64,000 nt of DNA from Azohydromonas caseinilytica. GTDB taxonomy: Bacteria; Pseudomonadota; Gammaproteobacteria; Burkholderiales; Burkholderiaceae_C. Positions 8,693 through 18,086 of this stretch are shown piece after piece. The stretch is from contig NZ_JABBFW010000004.1 in NCBI RefSeq assembly GCF_012927045.1, positions 1 to 64,000 on the forward strand, given 5' to 3'. Below the pieces are notes generated by a model, which was not told the origin of the DNA, made no database searches, and saw only the letters and a list, made by a program, of their open reading frames with translations. Both the position numbers and the translations under genes were made by a program. The first letter of the stretch is position 1; each line of letters opens with the position of its first letter.

Positions 8693-10260
8693 GGCAGTTC
8701 GCGCGGTTTCTCTACATCGCGTTCACCGTCCTGCGCTTCGGGCTGGACGACATCGCGCTGTCGCATTTCCGCCAGCGCTGGGTGCGCGCGCTGGCCGCCG
8801 TGGTCACTTTGGGCCGGCGTTACGACGAGTCGCGTGGCGTGCGCCTGCGCCGCGCGCTGGAGCGGCTGGGGCCAATCTTTGTGAAATTCGGTCAGGTGCT
8901 GTCCACGCGGCGTGATCTGCTGCCGCTGGACATTGCCGATGAGCTGGCCCGGCTGCAGGACCGCGTGCCCCCGTTTCCGAGCGCGCAGGCCGTCGCCCTG
9001 GTGGAAGCGGCTTTCGGGCGTCGCATCGACGAGGTGTTCTCGTATTTCAGCCCGGAGCCCGTGGCCAGCGCTTCCATTGCACAGGTGCACTTCGCGACCC
9101 TGCGCGATGGCCGCGAGGTGGCGGTGAAGGTGCTGCGTCCGGGCATGCTCTCGATCATCGAGGACGACCTGGCCCTGCTGCACCGGTTTGCGCGCTGGAT
9201 GGAGCGCACCAGCACCGATGCACGCCGGCTCAAGCCGCGCGAGGTGGTGGCCGAGTTCGACATCTACCTGCACGACGAACTGGACCTGGTGCGCGAGGCC
9301 GCCAATGCAGCGCAGCTGCGCCGCAACATGGAAGGGCTCAACCTCGTGCTGGTGCCCGAGATGCTGTGGGACCTGTGCGCGCCGGGCGTGATCGTGATGG
9401 AGCGCATGCACGGTGTGCCCATCAGCCAGATCGGCCGGCTGCGTGAGGCGGGTGTGGACATTCCCAAGCTGGCCCGCGACGGCGTGACGATCTTCTTCAC
9501 GCAGGTGTTTCGCGACGGCTTTTTCCATGCCGACATGCACCCGGGCAACATCCAGGTCAGCCTGGAGCCGGCCACCTTCGGCCGCTACATCGCGCTCGAC
9601 TTCGGGATCATGGGCACGCTCACCGAGGTGGACAAGGAGTACCTGGCGCAGAACTTCATCGCCTTCTTCCGGCGTGACTACAAGCGGGTGGCGGAGCTGC
9701 ATCTGGAGTCGGGCTGGGTGCCGCCGGACACGCGCATCGACGCGCTGGAGTCGGCCATCCGCGCCGTGTGCGAGCCGCATTTCGACCGTCCGCTCAAGGA
9801 CATCTCGCTGGGTCAGGTGCTGCTGCGGCTGTTCCAGACGTCGCGCCGCTTCAACGTGGAGATCCAGCCGCAGCTGGTGCTGCTGCAGAAAACGCTGCTC
9901 AACGTGGAAGGGCTGGGCCGCCAGCTCGATCCCGAGCTGGACCTGTGGGCCACGGCCAAGCCCTTCCTGGAACGCTGGATGAACGAGCAGATCGGCTGGC
10001 GCGCCCTGGTGGACCGGCTCAAGCACGAGGCGCCTCATTACGCGCGGCTGTTGCCCGAGATGCCGCGCCTGCTGCATCACGCGCTGCAGCGCGCGCCCGG
10101 CAAGGCCGACGATTCGCAAGCCCTGCTGGCGGCCATCCTGGGCGAGCAGCGCCGCACCAACCGGTTGCTGCAAGGCATCCTGTGGGGCGGACTGGGTTTC
10201 GCGCTGGGGGTGGGCCTGATGCGTCTGGCGCTGCGGCTGCACATGCTGGCGCCGGCCTGA
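8689..10260 (+). CDS. ubiB: Ubiquinone biosynthesis kinase-like protein UbiB
   Basis: UbiB is an atypical ABC1/ADCK-family protein kinase-like ATPase needed for coenzyme Q synthesis, anchored to the inner membrane. Length (523 residues) is normal. The KxGQ signature is present as [16 protein letters not shown]. The Ala-rich loop of the family is ASASIAQVH, and the lysine follows in VAVKVLRPG. The [11 protein letters not shown] and DFGIMG motifs correspond to the catalytic and metal-binding loops. The C-terminus ([22 protein letters not shown]) is a hydrophobic membrane anchor. The gene overlaps ubiJ by four bases and is surely translated with it. Confidence 0.95.
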   Translation: MRQFARFLYIAFTVLRFGLDDIALSHFRQRWVRALAAVVTLGRRYDESRGVRLRRALERLGPIFVKFGQVLSTRRDLLPLDIADELARLQDRVPPFPSAQAVALVEAAFGRRIDEVFSYFSPEPVASASIAQVHFATLRDGREVAVKVLRPGMLSIIEDDLALLHRFARWMERTSTDARRLKPREVVAEFDIYLHDELDLVREAANAAQLRRNMEGLNLVLVPEMLWDLCAPGVIVMERMHGVPISQIGRLREAGVDIPKLARDGVTIFFTQVFRDGFFHADMHPGNIQVSLEPATFGRYIALDFGIMGTLTEVDKEYLAQNFIAFFRRDYKRVAELHLESGWVPPDTRIDALESAIRAVCEPHFDRPLKDISLGQVLLRLFQTSRRFNVEIQPQLVLLQKTLLNVEGLGRQLDPELDLWATAKPFLERWMNEQIGWRALVDRLKHEAPHYARLLPEMPRLLHHALQRAPGKADDSQALLAAILGEQRRTNRLLQGILWGGLGFALGVGLMRLALRLHMLAPA

Positions 10261-10432
10261 AGCTGGCCAAAGCCGCTGTCGCGGCGTGACTCAGTACCGG
10301 CGTCGCCGCTGCGGTGGCCCGGCGTCGTGGCATGTCCGGCTTTTACCCCCGCAGGGCAGGGGATAATGCGTCCCCCTCTGCGCTGCCGCCGCCGCGGCTC
10401 CTCCCCCCAGCCCTTCTCCCGCAGGTCGTTCC

Positions 10433-11893
10433 ATGCTGCTGACCCTGGTCCTCTTTTACCTGCTGTTGACCATCGCCATCGGCCTGTGGGCTGCCAAGCG
10501 GGTCAAGAACACCTCGGACTTCGCCGTGGCCGGGCGGCACCTGCCGCTGGTGATGATCGTCACCACCACCTTCGCCACCTGGTTCGGCTCTGAAACCGTA
10601 CTGGGCATCCCTGCCAAGTTCGTGCAGGGTGGCCTGGGCGCGGTGGTGGAGGACCCCTTCGGTGCCGGCAGCTGCCTGATCCTGGTGGGGATGTTCTTTG
10701 CCGCCAAGCTCTACCGCATGTCGCTGCTGACCATCAGCGACTACTACCGCGAGCGCTACGGCCGCGCTGTCGAGGTGGTGTGCTCGATCATCATCATCCT
10801 CAGCTACTTGGGCTGGGTTTCGGCGCAGGTCACGGCGCTGGGGCTGGTATTCAACCTGCTCTCGGGCGGCGCCATCAGCGTGCCGCTGGGCATGATCCTG
10901 GGCACGGCGTCCATCCTGGCCTACACGCTGTTCGGCGGCATGTGGTCGGTGGCGGTGACGGATTTCATCCAGATGATCATCCTGGTCGGCGGTCTGGCCA
11001 TTATCGCCTTCTTCGCCGCCGATCAGGCCGGCGGCGCCGACAAGGTGATCGCGCTGGCTTCCAGCAAGGACCTGTTCCGCTTCCTGCCCGAGCCGAGCTT
11101 TACCGACATCCTGTTCTTCATCGCCGCCGCGATCACGATGATGCTGGGCTCGATTCCGCAGCAGGACGTGTTCCAGCGCGTGATGTCGGCCAAGGACGTG
11201 AACGCGGCCACCAAGGGTCCCGTCATTGGCGGCCTCTGCTACATCCTCTTTGCCTTCGTGCCGATGTTCCTGGTCACGAGTGCGCTGATCATCATGCCGG
11301 AGCAGGCGACGCGGCTCATCGAGGAGGACCCGCAAAAGGTGCTGCCCACGCTGGTGCTGGAGCACATGCCTTTCGTGATGCAGGTGCTGTTCTTCGGCGC
11401 ACTGCTGTCGGCGCTCAAGAGCACGGCCTCGGCCACGCTGCTGGCGCCGTCGGTGACCTTCGTGGAGAACGTCTGGCGCCAGTTCTTCCCGCGCCAGGGC
11501 GACCGCGAGGAGCTGCGCACCATGCGGCTGGCGGTGCTGGTCTTCAGCATCCTGGTGTGCGCCTACGCCATCGCATCCGAAGGCACGCCGATCTACGACA
11601 TGGTCTCCGGCGCCTACCAGGTGCCGCTGGTGGGCGCCTTCGTGCCGCTGCTGGCCGGCCTGTACTGGAAGCGCGCCACCACGCAGGGCGCCATCTTCTC
11701 GATCGTGCTGGGCCTGCTGACCTGGCTGCTGTTCCTGGCTACGCCGGCCGGCGAGGCGTTCCCGGCACAGCTTGCGGGCGTGCTGATGAGCGCGCTGGGC
11801 ATGCTGCTGGGATCGCTGGGGCCGCAGGCGCTCAGGAACCGCCATGGCTCGCACCATGCGCTGCGCGGCCTGGACAGCGGCTTGAAAGCCTGA
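10433..11893 (+). CDS. Sodium:solute symporter family transporter
   Basis: This 486-residue inner-membrane protein has about 13 hydrophobic segments, opening with LLTLVLFYLLLTIAIGLW. It shows the SSS-family pattern: SDFAVAGRHLP, then TWFGSETVLGIP, and AYTLFGGMWSVAVTDFIQM in the middle of the protein. SSS carriers import organic solutes with sodium. The substrate cannot be told from sequence and no catabolic gene is adjacent. There are 172 bases upstream with no other gene and a GATAAT near 10373 that could be a -10 element. It is followed at 104 bases by the FmdB gene, which has its own apparent promoter. Confidence 0.88.
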   Translation: MLLTLVLFYLLLTIAIGLWAAKRVKNTSDFAVAGRHLPLVMIVTTTFATWFGSETVLGIPAKFVQGGLGAVVEDPFGAGSCLILVGMFFAAKLYRMSLLTISDYYRERYGRAVEVVCSIIIILSYLGWVSAQVTALGLVFNLLSGGAISVPLGMILGTASILAYTLFGGMWSVAVTDFIQMIILVGGLAIIAFFAADQAGGADKVIALASSKDLFRFLPEPSFTDILFFIAAAITMMLGSIPQQDVFQRVMSAKDVNAATKGPVIGGLCYILFAFVPMFLVTSALIIMPEQATRLIEEDPQKVLPTLVLEHMPFVMQVLFFGALLSALKSTASATLLAPSVTFVENVWRQFFPRQGDREELRTMRLAVLVFSILVCAYAIASEGTPIYDMVSGAYQVPLVGAFVPLLAGLYWKRATTQGAIFSIVLGLLTWLLFLATPAGEAFPAQLAGVLMSALGMLLGSLGPQALRNRHGSHHALRGLDSGLKA

Positions 11894-11963
11894 TCGGCGA
11901 CCCTATCTGCCGCCGCGGGTGCGGCGCCTATCCCTTGCGACATCGCCGCCCCACCTCGGGCTT

Positions 11964-11969
11964 TATAAT
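11964..11969 (+). promoter_or_regulatory. Consensus -10 element upstream of the FmdB gene
   Basis: A perfect TATAAT sits 27 bases before the FmdB start in an A/T-rich patch (CTTTATAATTTTTCG) that stands out from the surroundings. No convincing -35 at 16-18 bases is visible; a TTGCGA occurs too far upstream at 23 bases. Confidence 0.5.
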
Positions 11970-11996
11970 TTTTCGTTTTGCATCAAAGGCTTAGCC

Positions 11997-12296
11997 ATGC
12001 CGATCTACGCTTATCGCTGTTCTGCCTGCGGTCACGCGAAGGACGTGCTGCAGAAACTCTCCGACCCCGTGCTGAGCACCTGCCCGGCCTGTGGCGCCGA
12101 GGCCTTCAGCAAGCAGCTCACCGCCGCGGGCTTCCAGCTCAAGGGTTCGGGTTGGTATGTGACCGACTTCAAGGGCGGCAGCGGCGGCACGTCGGCCCCA
12201 GCTGCCAAGACGGCCGAGCCGGCCGCCGCCTCGACGTCGTCGTCCGAGTCCGCCGCGCCGGCGGCCGGCTGCGGCGGCTCCTGCGCCTGCCATTGA
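11997..12296 (+). CDS. FmdB-family zinc ribbon protein
   Basis: This 99-residue protein starts MPIYAYRCSACGH and has two CxxC pairs (CSAC and CPAC), the four zinc ligands of the FmdB/CxxC_CXXC_SSSS family. The conserved GFQLKGSGWYVTDFKG segment follows. The C-terminus is a low-complexity Ala/Ser linker ending in a Cys-rich GCGGSCACH, a common extra tail in betaproteobacterial members. The family is usually called a putative regulator, without a proven function. It lies immediately ahead of the DUF502 gene and aspS, an arrangement common in Burkholderiales. Confidence 0.9.
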   Translation: MPIYAYRCSACGHAKDVLQKLSDPVLSTCPACGAEAFSKQLTAAGFQLKGSGWYVTDFKGGSGGTSAPAAKTAEPAAASTSSSESAAPAAGCGGSCACH

Positions 12297-12321
12297 TGCA
12301 TCGGCGCAAAGGCCTTCGCGC

Positions 12322-12984
12322 GTGAAAAAGTACATCGTCGCCGGGCTGCTGGTGTGGCTGCCGCTGGCCGTCACCATCTGGGTGCTGAGCTCGGCGCTCG
12401 GCATGCTGGACGGCGTGTTCGTGACCGTGCTGGCGGCGATCACCCGGGTGCTCCCGCCCACGGCGCAGTCCGGCATCGAGCAACTGCGCGACGTGCCGGG
12501 CCTGGGCGTGGTGGTGGTGGTGGTGGTGCTGCTGCTCACCGGCATGTTCGTGGCCAACGTCTTTGGCCAGTGGTGGCTGCGGCAGTGGGACCGGCTCATG
12601 GGCCGCATTCCCATCGTCAAGTCGATCTACAGCTCGGTGAAGCAGGTCTCGGACACGCTGTTCTCCAGCAGCGGCAACGCCTTCCGCGAGGCCGTGCTGG
12701 TGCAGTACCCGCGCGCGGGTTCCTGGACCATCGCCTTCGTCACCGGGCGTCCCGGTGGCGAGGTGGCCACGCAGCTCGGCGGCGAGCACCTGAGCCTGTA
12801 CGTGCCCACCACGCCCAACCCGACCTCGGGCTTTTTCCTGATGGTGCCGCGTGCCGACGTGGTGCCCTTGCAGATGAGCGTGGACGAGGCGCTCAAGTAC
12901 ATCATTTCGATGGGCGTGGTCGCCCCGCCCGCACCCGCGGTCGCGTCCGCCGCACCGCTGCCGCTGCGCAATCGCGCCGGCTGA
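12322..12984 (+). CDS. DUF502 family inner-membrane protein
   Basis: The product has 220 residues from a GTG start. Two strong transmembrane helices are seen: [22 protein letters not shown] and, after a short periplasmic stretch, [19 protein letters not shown]. The family motif block [16 protein letters not shown] and [15 protein letters not shown] identify DUF502. The function of the family is unknown. The gene begins 25 bases after fmdB and ends 70 bases before aspS on the same strand, so the three are probably co-transcribed. Confidence 0.88.
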   Translation: MKKYIVAGLLVWLPLAVTIWVLSSALGMLDGVFVTVLAAITRVLPPTAQSGIEQLRDVPGLGVVVVVVVLLLTGMFVANVFGQWWLRQWDRLMGRIPIVKSIYSSVKQVSDTLFSSSGNAFREAVLVQYPRAGSWTIAFVTGRPGGEVATQLGGEHLSLYVPTTPNPTSGFFLMVPRADVVPLQMSVDEALKYIISMGVVAPPAPAVASAAPLPLRNRAG

Positions 12985-13054
12985 ACCCGCCGGCGCTTCA
13001 TTCCCTCAGGCTGCCGGCCGCGGCGGCCTCCCGAACCAGTTCCTGGAGCCAACA

Positions 13055-14845
13055 ATGAGAAGCAGCTACTGCGGCCGTGTCAGCGAAGCGCTGATGGGCC
13101 AGACCGTGACCCTGATGGGCTGGGCCCACCGCCGCCGCGACCACGGCGGCGTGATCTTCATCGACCTGCGCGACCGTGAAGGCATCGTGCAGGTGGTGTG
13201 CGACCCGGACCGCCCGGAGATGTTCGCCACCGCCGAGGGCGTGCGCAACGAGTTCTGCCTGAAGGTCGTGGGCAAGGTGCGCGCGCGCCCGGCCGGCACC
13301 GAGAACGCCAACCTGGTCAGCGGCAAGATCGAGGTGCTGTGCCACGAGCTGGAGGTGCTCAACCCCAGCGTGACGCCCCCGTTCCAGCTCGACGAGGAAA
13401 ACCTCTCCGAGACCACGCGCCTGACGCACCGCGTGCTGGACCTGCGCCGCCCGTACATGCAGAACAACCTCATCCTGCGCTACCGCGTGGCGATGGAAGT
13501 GCGCAAGTACCTCGACGAGCAGGGCTTCATCGACATCGAGACGCCGATGCTCACCAAGAGCACGCCCGAAGGTGCGCGCGACTACCTGGTGCCTTCGCGC
13601 GTGCACGACGGCATGTTCTTCGCGCTGCCGCAGTCGCCCCAGCTGTTCAAGCAGCTGCTCATGGTCGCGGGCTACGACCGCTACTACCAGATCACCAAGT
13701 GCTTCCGCGACGAGGACCTGCGCGCCGACCGCCAGCCCGAGTTCACGCAGATCGACCTGGAGACCAGCTTCCTCACCGAGCAGGAGATCCGTGACCTCAC
13801 CGAGGGCATGATCCGCCACGTCTTCCGCAAGGCGCTCGATGTCGAGCTGGGCGAGTACCCGGTGATGACCTACGCCGACGCGATGCGGCTGTACGGCTCC
13901 GACAAGCCCGACCTGCGCGTCAAGCTGGAGTTCACCGAGCTCACCGACGTGATGGCCGACGTGGACTTCAAGGTGTTCAGCACCCCGGCCACCACGAAGG
14001 GCGGCCGCGTGGCGGCGCTGCGCGTGCCCGGCGGCGGCGAGATGAGCCGCGGCGAGATCGACGGCTACACCGAGTTCGTCAAGATCTACGGGGCCAAGGG
14101 CCTGGCCTGGGTCAAGGTCAACGACCTGTCCAAGGGCCGCGAGGGCCTGCAGTCGCCCATCGTCAAGAACCTGCACGACCGCGCCATCGAGCAGATCCTC
14201 GCCCGCACCGGCGCGCAGAGCGGCGACCTGATCTTCTTCGGTGCCGACAAGGCCAAGGTGGTGAACGACGCCCTGGGCGCGCTGCGCGTCAAGGTCGGCC
14301 ACAGCGACTTCGGCCGCGCCAAGGGCCTGTTCGAGGACCGCTGGGCGCCGCTGTGGGTGGTGGACTTCCCGATGTTCGAGCACGACGAGGAAGAGGACCG
14401 CTGGGTCGCCGTGCACCACCCGTTCACCGCGCCCAAGGATGGGCACGAGGACCTGATGGACACCGACCCCGGCGCCTGCCTGGCCAAGGCCTACGACATG
14501 GTGCTCAACGGCTGGGAACTCGGTGGCGGCTCGGTGCGTATCCACCGCGCCGAGGTGCAGAGCAAGGTGTTCAGCGCGCTCAACATCGGCCCGGAAGAGG
14601 CGCAGCTCAAGTTCGGCTTCCTGCTCGACGCGCTGCAGTACGGCGCGCCGCCGCACGGCGGCCTGGCCTTCGGCCTGGACCGCCTGGTCACGCTCATGAC
14701 CAAGGCCGAGTCGATCCGCGACGTCATTGCCTTCCCGAAGACGCAGCGCGCCCAGTGCCTGCTCACCGGCGCGCCCAGCGCCGTGGACGAGAAGCAGCTG
14801 CGCGAGCTGCACATCCGGCTGCGCAATCTCGCCGCCACGGCTTGA
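13055..14845 (+). CDS. aspS: Aspartyl-tRNA synthetase
   Basis: This class II synthetase charges tRNA-Asp, and possibly tRNA-Asn where the non-discriminating form occurs. At 596 residues it has the usual bacterial length. The N-terminal OB-fold ([24 protein letters not shown]) binds the anticodon. Motif 2 is [19 protein letters not shown] and motif 3 is [12 protein letters not shown]; the bacterial insertion domain lies between. GGSVRIHR precedes motif 3. The start at 13055 follows a GGAGCC ribosome-binding sequence. It is followed by a 9-base-arm hairpin. Confidence 0.97.
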   Translation: MRSSYCGRVSEALMGQTVTLMGWAHRRRDHGGVIFIDLRDREGIVQVVCDPDRPEMFATAEGVRNEFCLKVVGKVRARPAGTENANLVSGKIEVLCHELEVLNPSVTPPFQLDEENLSETTRLTHRVLDLRRPYMQNNLILRYRVAMEVRKYLDEQGFIDIETPMLTKSTPEGARDYLVPSRVHDGMFFALPQSPQLFKQLLMVAGYDRYYQITKCFRDEDLRADRQPEFTQIDLETSFLTEQEIRDLTEGMIRHVFRKALDVELGEYPVMTYADAMRLYGSDKPDLRVKLEFTELTDVMADVDFKVFSTPATTKGGRVAALRVPGGGEMSRGEIDGYTEFVKIYGAKGLAWVKVNDLSKGREGLQSPIVKNLHDRAIEQILARTGAQSGDLIFFGADKAKVVNDALGALRVKVGHSDFGRAKGLFEDRWAPLWVVDFPMFEHDEEEDRWVAVHHPFTAPKDGHEDLMDTDPGACLAKAYDMVLNGWELGGGSVRIHRAEVQSKVFSALNIGPEEAQLKFGFLLDALQYGAPPHGGLAFGLDRLVTLMTKAESIRDVIAFPKTQRAQCLLTGAPSAVDEKQLRELHIRLRNLAATA

Positions 14846-14855
14846 TGCAGCGCAA

Positions 14856-14879
14856 GGACCGGGCATTCACGCCCGGTCC
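14856..14879 (+). terminator. Hairpin after aspS
   Basis: Perfect 9-base arms GGACCGGGC and GCCCGGTCC enclose a 6-base loop, 10 bases after the aspS stop. No T-run follows, so it is either a weak intrinsic terminator or an RNA-stabilising 3' structure. Confidence 0.55.
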
Positions 14880-14923
14880 GTGGGGCTGTCGTGCGATACG
14901 GACAGGGCAGGGTGGAACTCAGG

Positions 14924-14944
14924 GTTTACACTACTAGGGTAAAC
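14924..14944 (+). promoter_or_regulatory. Inverted repeat GTTTAC-N9-GTAAAC, candidate operator
   Basis: The 6-base arms are an exact inverted repeat spaced by nine bases. They end 14 bases before the start codon of the small secreted protein at 14959. Spacing and position suit a dimeric regulator binding next to a promoter. No regulator gene is adjacent. The assignment as an operator is an inference. Confidence 0.4.
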
Positions 14945-14958
14945 ACTGAGGACAAACC

Positions 14959-15231
14959 ATGAAGACCCCGATCCTTGCCCTGGCCCTGCTGGTTGCCGCT
15001 GCCCTGGCCCAAGCCGAAACGGTGGCCCCGGCCGCTGCCGCTCCTGCCACCCAACCGGCGGCTGCTCGCGCCAACGCCGAGCACCCGGCCGTGCTGGCCG
15101 CGCGCCAGGCCCGCAGCGCTGGCATTGACGCCAACCGCTTCATCGTGCTGCCGCCGGCCAGCGCCCGCTGGACCAGCGGCCCCGCGGTGGACGCCAACGC
15201 CGTGCGCACGGCCGACGCCAGCGCCCGCTGA
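14959..15231 (+). CDS. Small secreted protein of unknown function
   Basis: This 90-residue product has a clear signal peptide (MKTPILALALLVAAALAQA). An Ala-rich linker follows, then a conserved-looking core HPAVLAARQARSAGIDANRFIVLPPASARW. It has no cysteines and no recognised domain. It is presumably periplasmic. The real-gene case rests on the signal peptide, an in-frame ATG after a purine-rich sequence (TGAGGACAAACC) and the palindrome just upstream. I do not recognise a function. Confidence 0.65.
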   Translation: MKTPILALALLVAAALAQAETVAPAAAAPATQPAAARANAEHPAVLAARQARSAGIDANRFIVLPPASARWTSGPAVDANAVRTADASAR

Positions 15232-15332
15232 TGTGCCATTCCCGTGCCCCGGGCGCGCGCGTGCGCGCCATGGCACGGCGGCCTTGACCGGCCGCGCCTG
15301 GAGGCGGTTTGCGCCCCGCTATGCTCGGCTGC

Positions 15333-15842
15333 ATGCCTGCAGTCACACCTGAACTCCCCCGGCGTCCCTACAAGATCCCCGAGTCCGTCCTGGTGGTGAT
15401 CCACACCCCGGCGCTGGACGTGCTGCTGCTGGAGCGGGCCGACCACCCCGGCTTCTGGCAAAGCGTCACCGGCTCCAAGGACCGTAGCGACGAGCCGCTG
15501 ATCGACACCTGCGTGCGCGAGGTGGCCGAGGAAACCGGCATCGATGTGCATGCCCCGGGCATCGGCCTTGCCGCCCTGCGCGATTGGGGGCTGCGCAACG
15601 TGTACGAGATCTATCCCGTCTGGCGCCATCGCTACGCGGAGGGCGTCACCCACAACACCGAACATGTGTTCGGCCTGACGGTGCCCGCGGGCACGCCGGT
15701 GCGGCTGGCGCCGCGCGAGCATCTGGCGCAGCGCTGGCTGCCCTGGCGCGAGGCGGCGGCGGCGTGCTTCTCGCCCAGCAATGCCGAGGCAATCCTGCAG
15801 CTGCCGCGCTTCGTCGGGGCAGGGGCCGGAGCGGGGGCCTGA
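15333..15842 (+). CDS. nudB: Dihydroneopterin triphosphate diphosphatase (NudB, Nudix)
   Basis: NudB removes pyrophosphate from dihydroneopterin triphosphate, the second step of folate synthesis. The Nudix box is visible as GSKDRSDEPLIDTCVREVAEETG; the REVAEETG half is canonical. The glycine before it is one residue further from the first Glu than in the textbook pattern. PYKIPESVLVVIHT at the N-terminus and WQSVTGSKD are typical of NudB. The ATG at 15333 is chosen to give MPAVTPELPRRPYK; an ATG at 15321 would add four residues. It lies directly ahead of the EEP-family and clsB genes in one transcription unit. Confidence 0.88.
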   Translation: MPAVTPELPRRPYKIPESVLVVIHTPALDVLLLERADHPGFWQSVTGSKDRSDEPLIDTCVREVAEETGIDVHAPGIGLAALRDWGLRNVYEIYPVWRHRYAEGVTHNTEHVFGLTVPAGTPVRLAPREHLAQRWLPWREAAAACFSPSNAEAILQLPRFVGAGAGAGA

Positions 15843-15845
15843 GCC

Positions 15846-16664
15846 ATGGTGCTCAACCGCCTGCAGTCCACGCAGCTGCCCACGGCCTCGGCCAGGACCG
15901 AGAGCGACGTCGCGCTGCTGCGCGTGGCCACCTACAACATCCACAAGGGCGTGCGCGGCATCGGGCCGCGCAAGCGGCTGGAGATCCACAACCTCGGCCT
16001 GGGCGTGGAGGCACTGGACGCGGACGTGGTCTTCCTCCAGGAGGTGCGCCTCTTCCACACCCGCGAGGCCCGCAAGTTCGACCGCAGCAAGTTCGGCTGG
16101 CCGGAGCAGGGCCAGGCGCATTTCCTGGCGCCCGAGGGCTACGACGTGGCCTACCGCACCAACGCCGTCACGCGCCATGGCGAGCATGGCAACGCGCTGC
16201 TGTCGCGCTGGCCCATCGGCGACGTGGGCCACTTCGACGTCAGCGACCACCGCTTCGAGCAGCGCGGGCTGCTGCACGTGCCGGTGCAATGGGGCGGCAT
16301 GACGGTGCACGCGGTGGTGGCGCATTTCGGACTGATCCACGCCAGCCGCGTGCGCCAGGTGCAGAAGCTTGCCGAGTTCCTGGAAGCCAACGTGCCCGCC
16401 AATGAGCCGCTGGTGGTGGCGGGCGACTTCAACGACTGGGCCGAGAAGCTCGATCCGCCGATGTGGGGCATCGGCCTGCAGCGTGCCCGCTCCGAGGGCG
16501 CGCGCGTGCACTGCCCGACATTCCCCTCGCTGGCGCCGGTGTTCGCGCTGGACCGCTTCTACCTGCGCGGCCTGCGCTGCCGCTCCACCTTCGTGCCGCG
16601 CGGCACCGCCTGGGCCCGCATGTCGGACCACCTGCCGCTGGTGGCCGAACTCGAAGCGGCATGA
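15846..16664 (+). CDS. Endonuclease/exonuclease/phosphatase family protein
   Basis: This 272-residue EEP-fold hydrolase has the core motifs of the family. RVATYNIHKGV supplies the metal-binding Asn, and FLQEVR the catalytic Glu. VAGDFNDW carries the Asp and Asn, and MSDHLPLVAEL the terminal Asp-His. Substrates of this subgroup are not established; related proteins include phosphatases and lipid-acting enzymes. Constant pairing with ClsB (the next gene, overlapping by four bases as ATGA) suggests a role in phospholipid metabolism. That is inference from context. It starts three bases after the nudB stop. Confidence 0.88.
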   Translation: MVLNRLQSTQLPTASARTESDVALLRVATYNIHKGVRGIGPRKRLEIHNLGLGVEALDADVVFLQEVRLFHTREARKFDRSKFGWPEQGQAHFLAPEGYDVAYRTNAVTRHGEHGNALLSRWPIGDVGHFDVSDHRFEQRGLLHVPVQWGGMTVHAVVAHFGLIHASRVRQVQKLAEFLEANVPANEPLVVAGDFNDWAEKLDPPMWGIGLQRARSEGARVHCPTFPSLAPVFALDRFYLRGLRCRSTFVPRGTAWARMSDHLPLVAELEAA

Positions 16665-17992
16665 GCCCCGGGGCGCCGCCCTCCCATCGCCGCCGGGGTG
16701 GTGACGACGATGCCGCGCACGCGTCGGCGCTGCTGCACAACTGGTACGACCATCCGCGCGCCCTGTTCTGCGGCGGTAACGAGGTGAAGCTGCTGCGCGG
16801 CGGCTGCGAGCTGTTCCCGGCCATGTGCGAGGCCATCGCCGCGGCCCGCCACGAGGTGTGGCTGGCCACCTACATCTTTCACGACGACGAGGCCGGCCGC
16901 CTGGTGGCCGACGCGCTGGTGGCCGCGGCGCGGCGCGGCGTGCGCGTGCACGTGGTGGTGGACGGCTTCGGCAGCAAGGCCTCGCTGCCCGCGCTGCAGC
17001 AGTGGCTCGCTCCTGCGGGCGTGGAGCTGGCGGTGTTCCGGCCGGTGCGGCGCTGGTGGACGCTGCTGCAGCCGGGCCAGCTGCGCCGGCTGCACCAGAA
17101 ACTGTGCGTGGTGGACGGCGAGCTGGGCTTCGTCGGCGGCATCAACATCATTGATGACTGCAACGACCTCAACCACGGCTACAGCGAGGCGCCGCGGCTG
17201 GACTACGCCGTGGCGGTGCGCGGCCCGGTGGTGGGACCGGTGCAGCAGACCGCGCGCGCCATGTGGTCGCGCGCCGCCTTCGGCCATGACTGGCCCGAGG
17301 AGATGAAGGCGCTGGCGCGCAGCAGCGAGCCGGTGGCGCGGGTGCGCGCGCTGCTGCGGCGGCTGCGCATCACGCCGCCGCTCAAGAGCCTGGCCTGCAG
17401 CGACGCCGAGCGCCCCGTGCGCGCCGCCTTCGTGGTGCGCGACAACCTGCGCCAGCGCCGCGCCATCGAGCGCAGCTACATCGACGCGCTGCGCCGCGCG
17501 CGCACGCGCATCGACCTGGTGTCGCCGTACTTCTATCCCGGCCACCTCTTCCGCCGCACGCTGCGCGACGCCGCGCGGCGCGGCGTGCAGGTGCGGCTGC
17601 TGCTGCAGGGCAAGCTGGACTACCGCATCGCCGGCCTGGCGGCGCAGGTGCTCTACGACGAGCTGCTGCGCCACGGCGTGCGCATCTTCGAGTACACGCC
17701 CGCCTTCCTGCACGCCAAGATCGCCCTGGTGGACGACGACTGGGCCACGGTGGGCAGCTCCAACATCGACCCGCTGTCGCTGCTGCTCAACCTGGAAGCC
17801 AACGTCATGGTGCGCGACCCCGACTTCGTGCGCGAGCTCGCCGCCGAGTTCAACGCGGCCATCGCCGTCTCGCGCGAGGTGCAGGCCGCCCAGGTGCGCG
17901 CGCGCGGCTTCTGGGGCGCGCTGCGCCGCGGCTTCGTGGCCTGGAGCGCGCATGTGTACCTGCGCGTGGCGGGCATCACCGGGCGCTACTGA
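16661..17992 (+). CDS. clsB: Cardiolipin synthase B (phospholipase D family)
   Basis: ClsB makes cardiolipin or phosphatidylglycerol-type lipids by phosphatidyl transfer at the inner membrane. At 443 residues it has two HKD motifs, HQKLCVVDGELGFVGG and HAKIALVDDDWATVGSSNID. Each is followed by the Gly-Gly / Ser-Asn element of the PLD superfamily. There is no N-terminal transmembrane pair, which separates it from ClsA. The start at 16661 overlaps the upstream gene as ATGA. The C-terminus (VARGFWGAL-like to AGITGRY) is basic and amphipathic. An inverted intergenic repeat follows. Confidence 0.92.
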   Translation: MSPGAPPSHRRRGGDDDAAHASALLHNWYDHPRALFCGGNEVKLLRGGCELFPAMCEAIAAARHEVWLATYIFHDDEAGRLVADALVAAARRGVRVHVVVDGFGSKASLPALQQWLAPAGVELAVFRPVRRWWTLLQPGQLRRLHQKLCVVDGELGFVGGINIIDDCNDLNHGYSEAPRLDYAVAVRGPVVGPVQQTARAMWSRAAFGHDWPEEMKALARSSEPVARVRALLRRLRITPPLKSLACSDAERPVRAAFVVRDNLRQRRAIERSYIDALRRARTRIDLVSPYFYPGHLFRRTLRDAARRGVQVRLLLQGKLDYRIAGLAAQVLYDELLRHGVRIFEYTPAFLHAKIALVDDDWATVGSSNIDPLSLLLNLEANVMVRDPDFVRELAAEFNAAIAVSREVQAAQVRARGFWGALRRGFVAWSAHVYLRVAGITGRY

Positions 17993-18001
17993 CTCCGGGT
18001 T

Positions 18002-18078
18002 CCCGTTCGCCCTGAGCTTGTCGAAGGGCTCGCAGGCTGGTCGGGACACAGGGCTTCGACAGGCTCAGCCCGAACGGC
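18002..18078. repeat. REP-like inverted repeat between convergent genes
   Basis: Two arms of about 28 bases, 18002-18030 and 18050-18077, face each other. Each contains the CCGTTCG...TGAGC..GTCGAAG core and they differ at a few positions. The pair lies between the stops of clsB and the convergent protease gene. A relative is present near 57485-57608. Such palindromic repeats are common between genes in proteobacteria and may help end transcription from both sides. Confidence 0.7.
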
Positions 18079-18086
18079 TTTCTTCT

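Noticed and set aside
8242-10242. 666-codon open frame on the minus strand opposite ubiB
   Set aside because: Its composition (His/Gln/Arg/Ala-rich, no domain) is the mirror of a high-GC gene. The plus-strand UbiB has all family motifs.
12998-14866. 622-codon open frame on the minus strand opposite aspS
   Set aside because: Shadow of aspS; low-complexity Val/Leu/His-rich translation with no recognisable domain.
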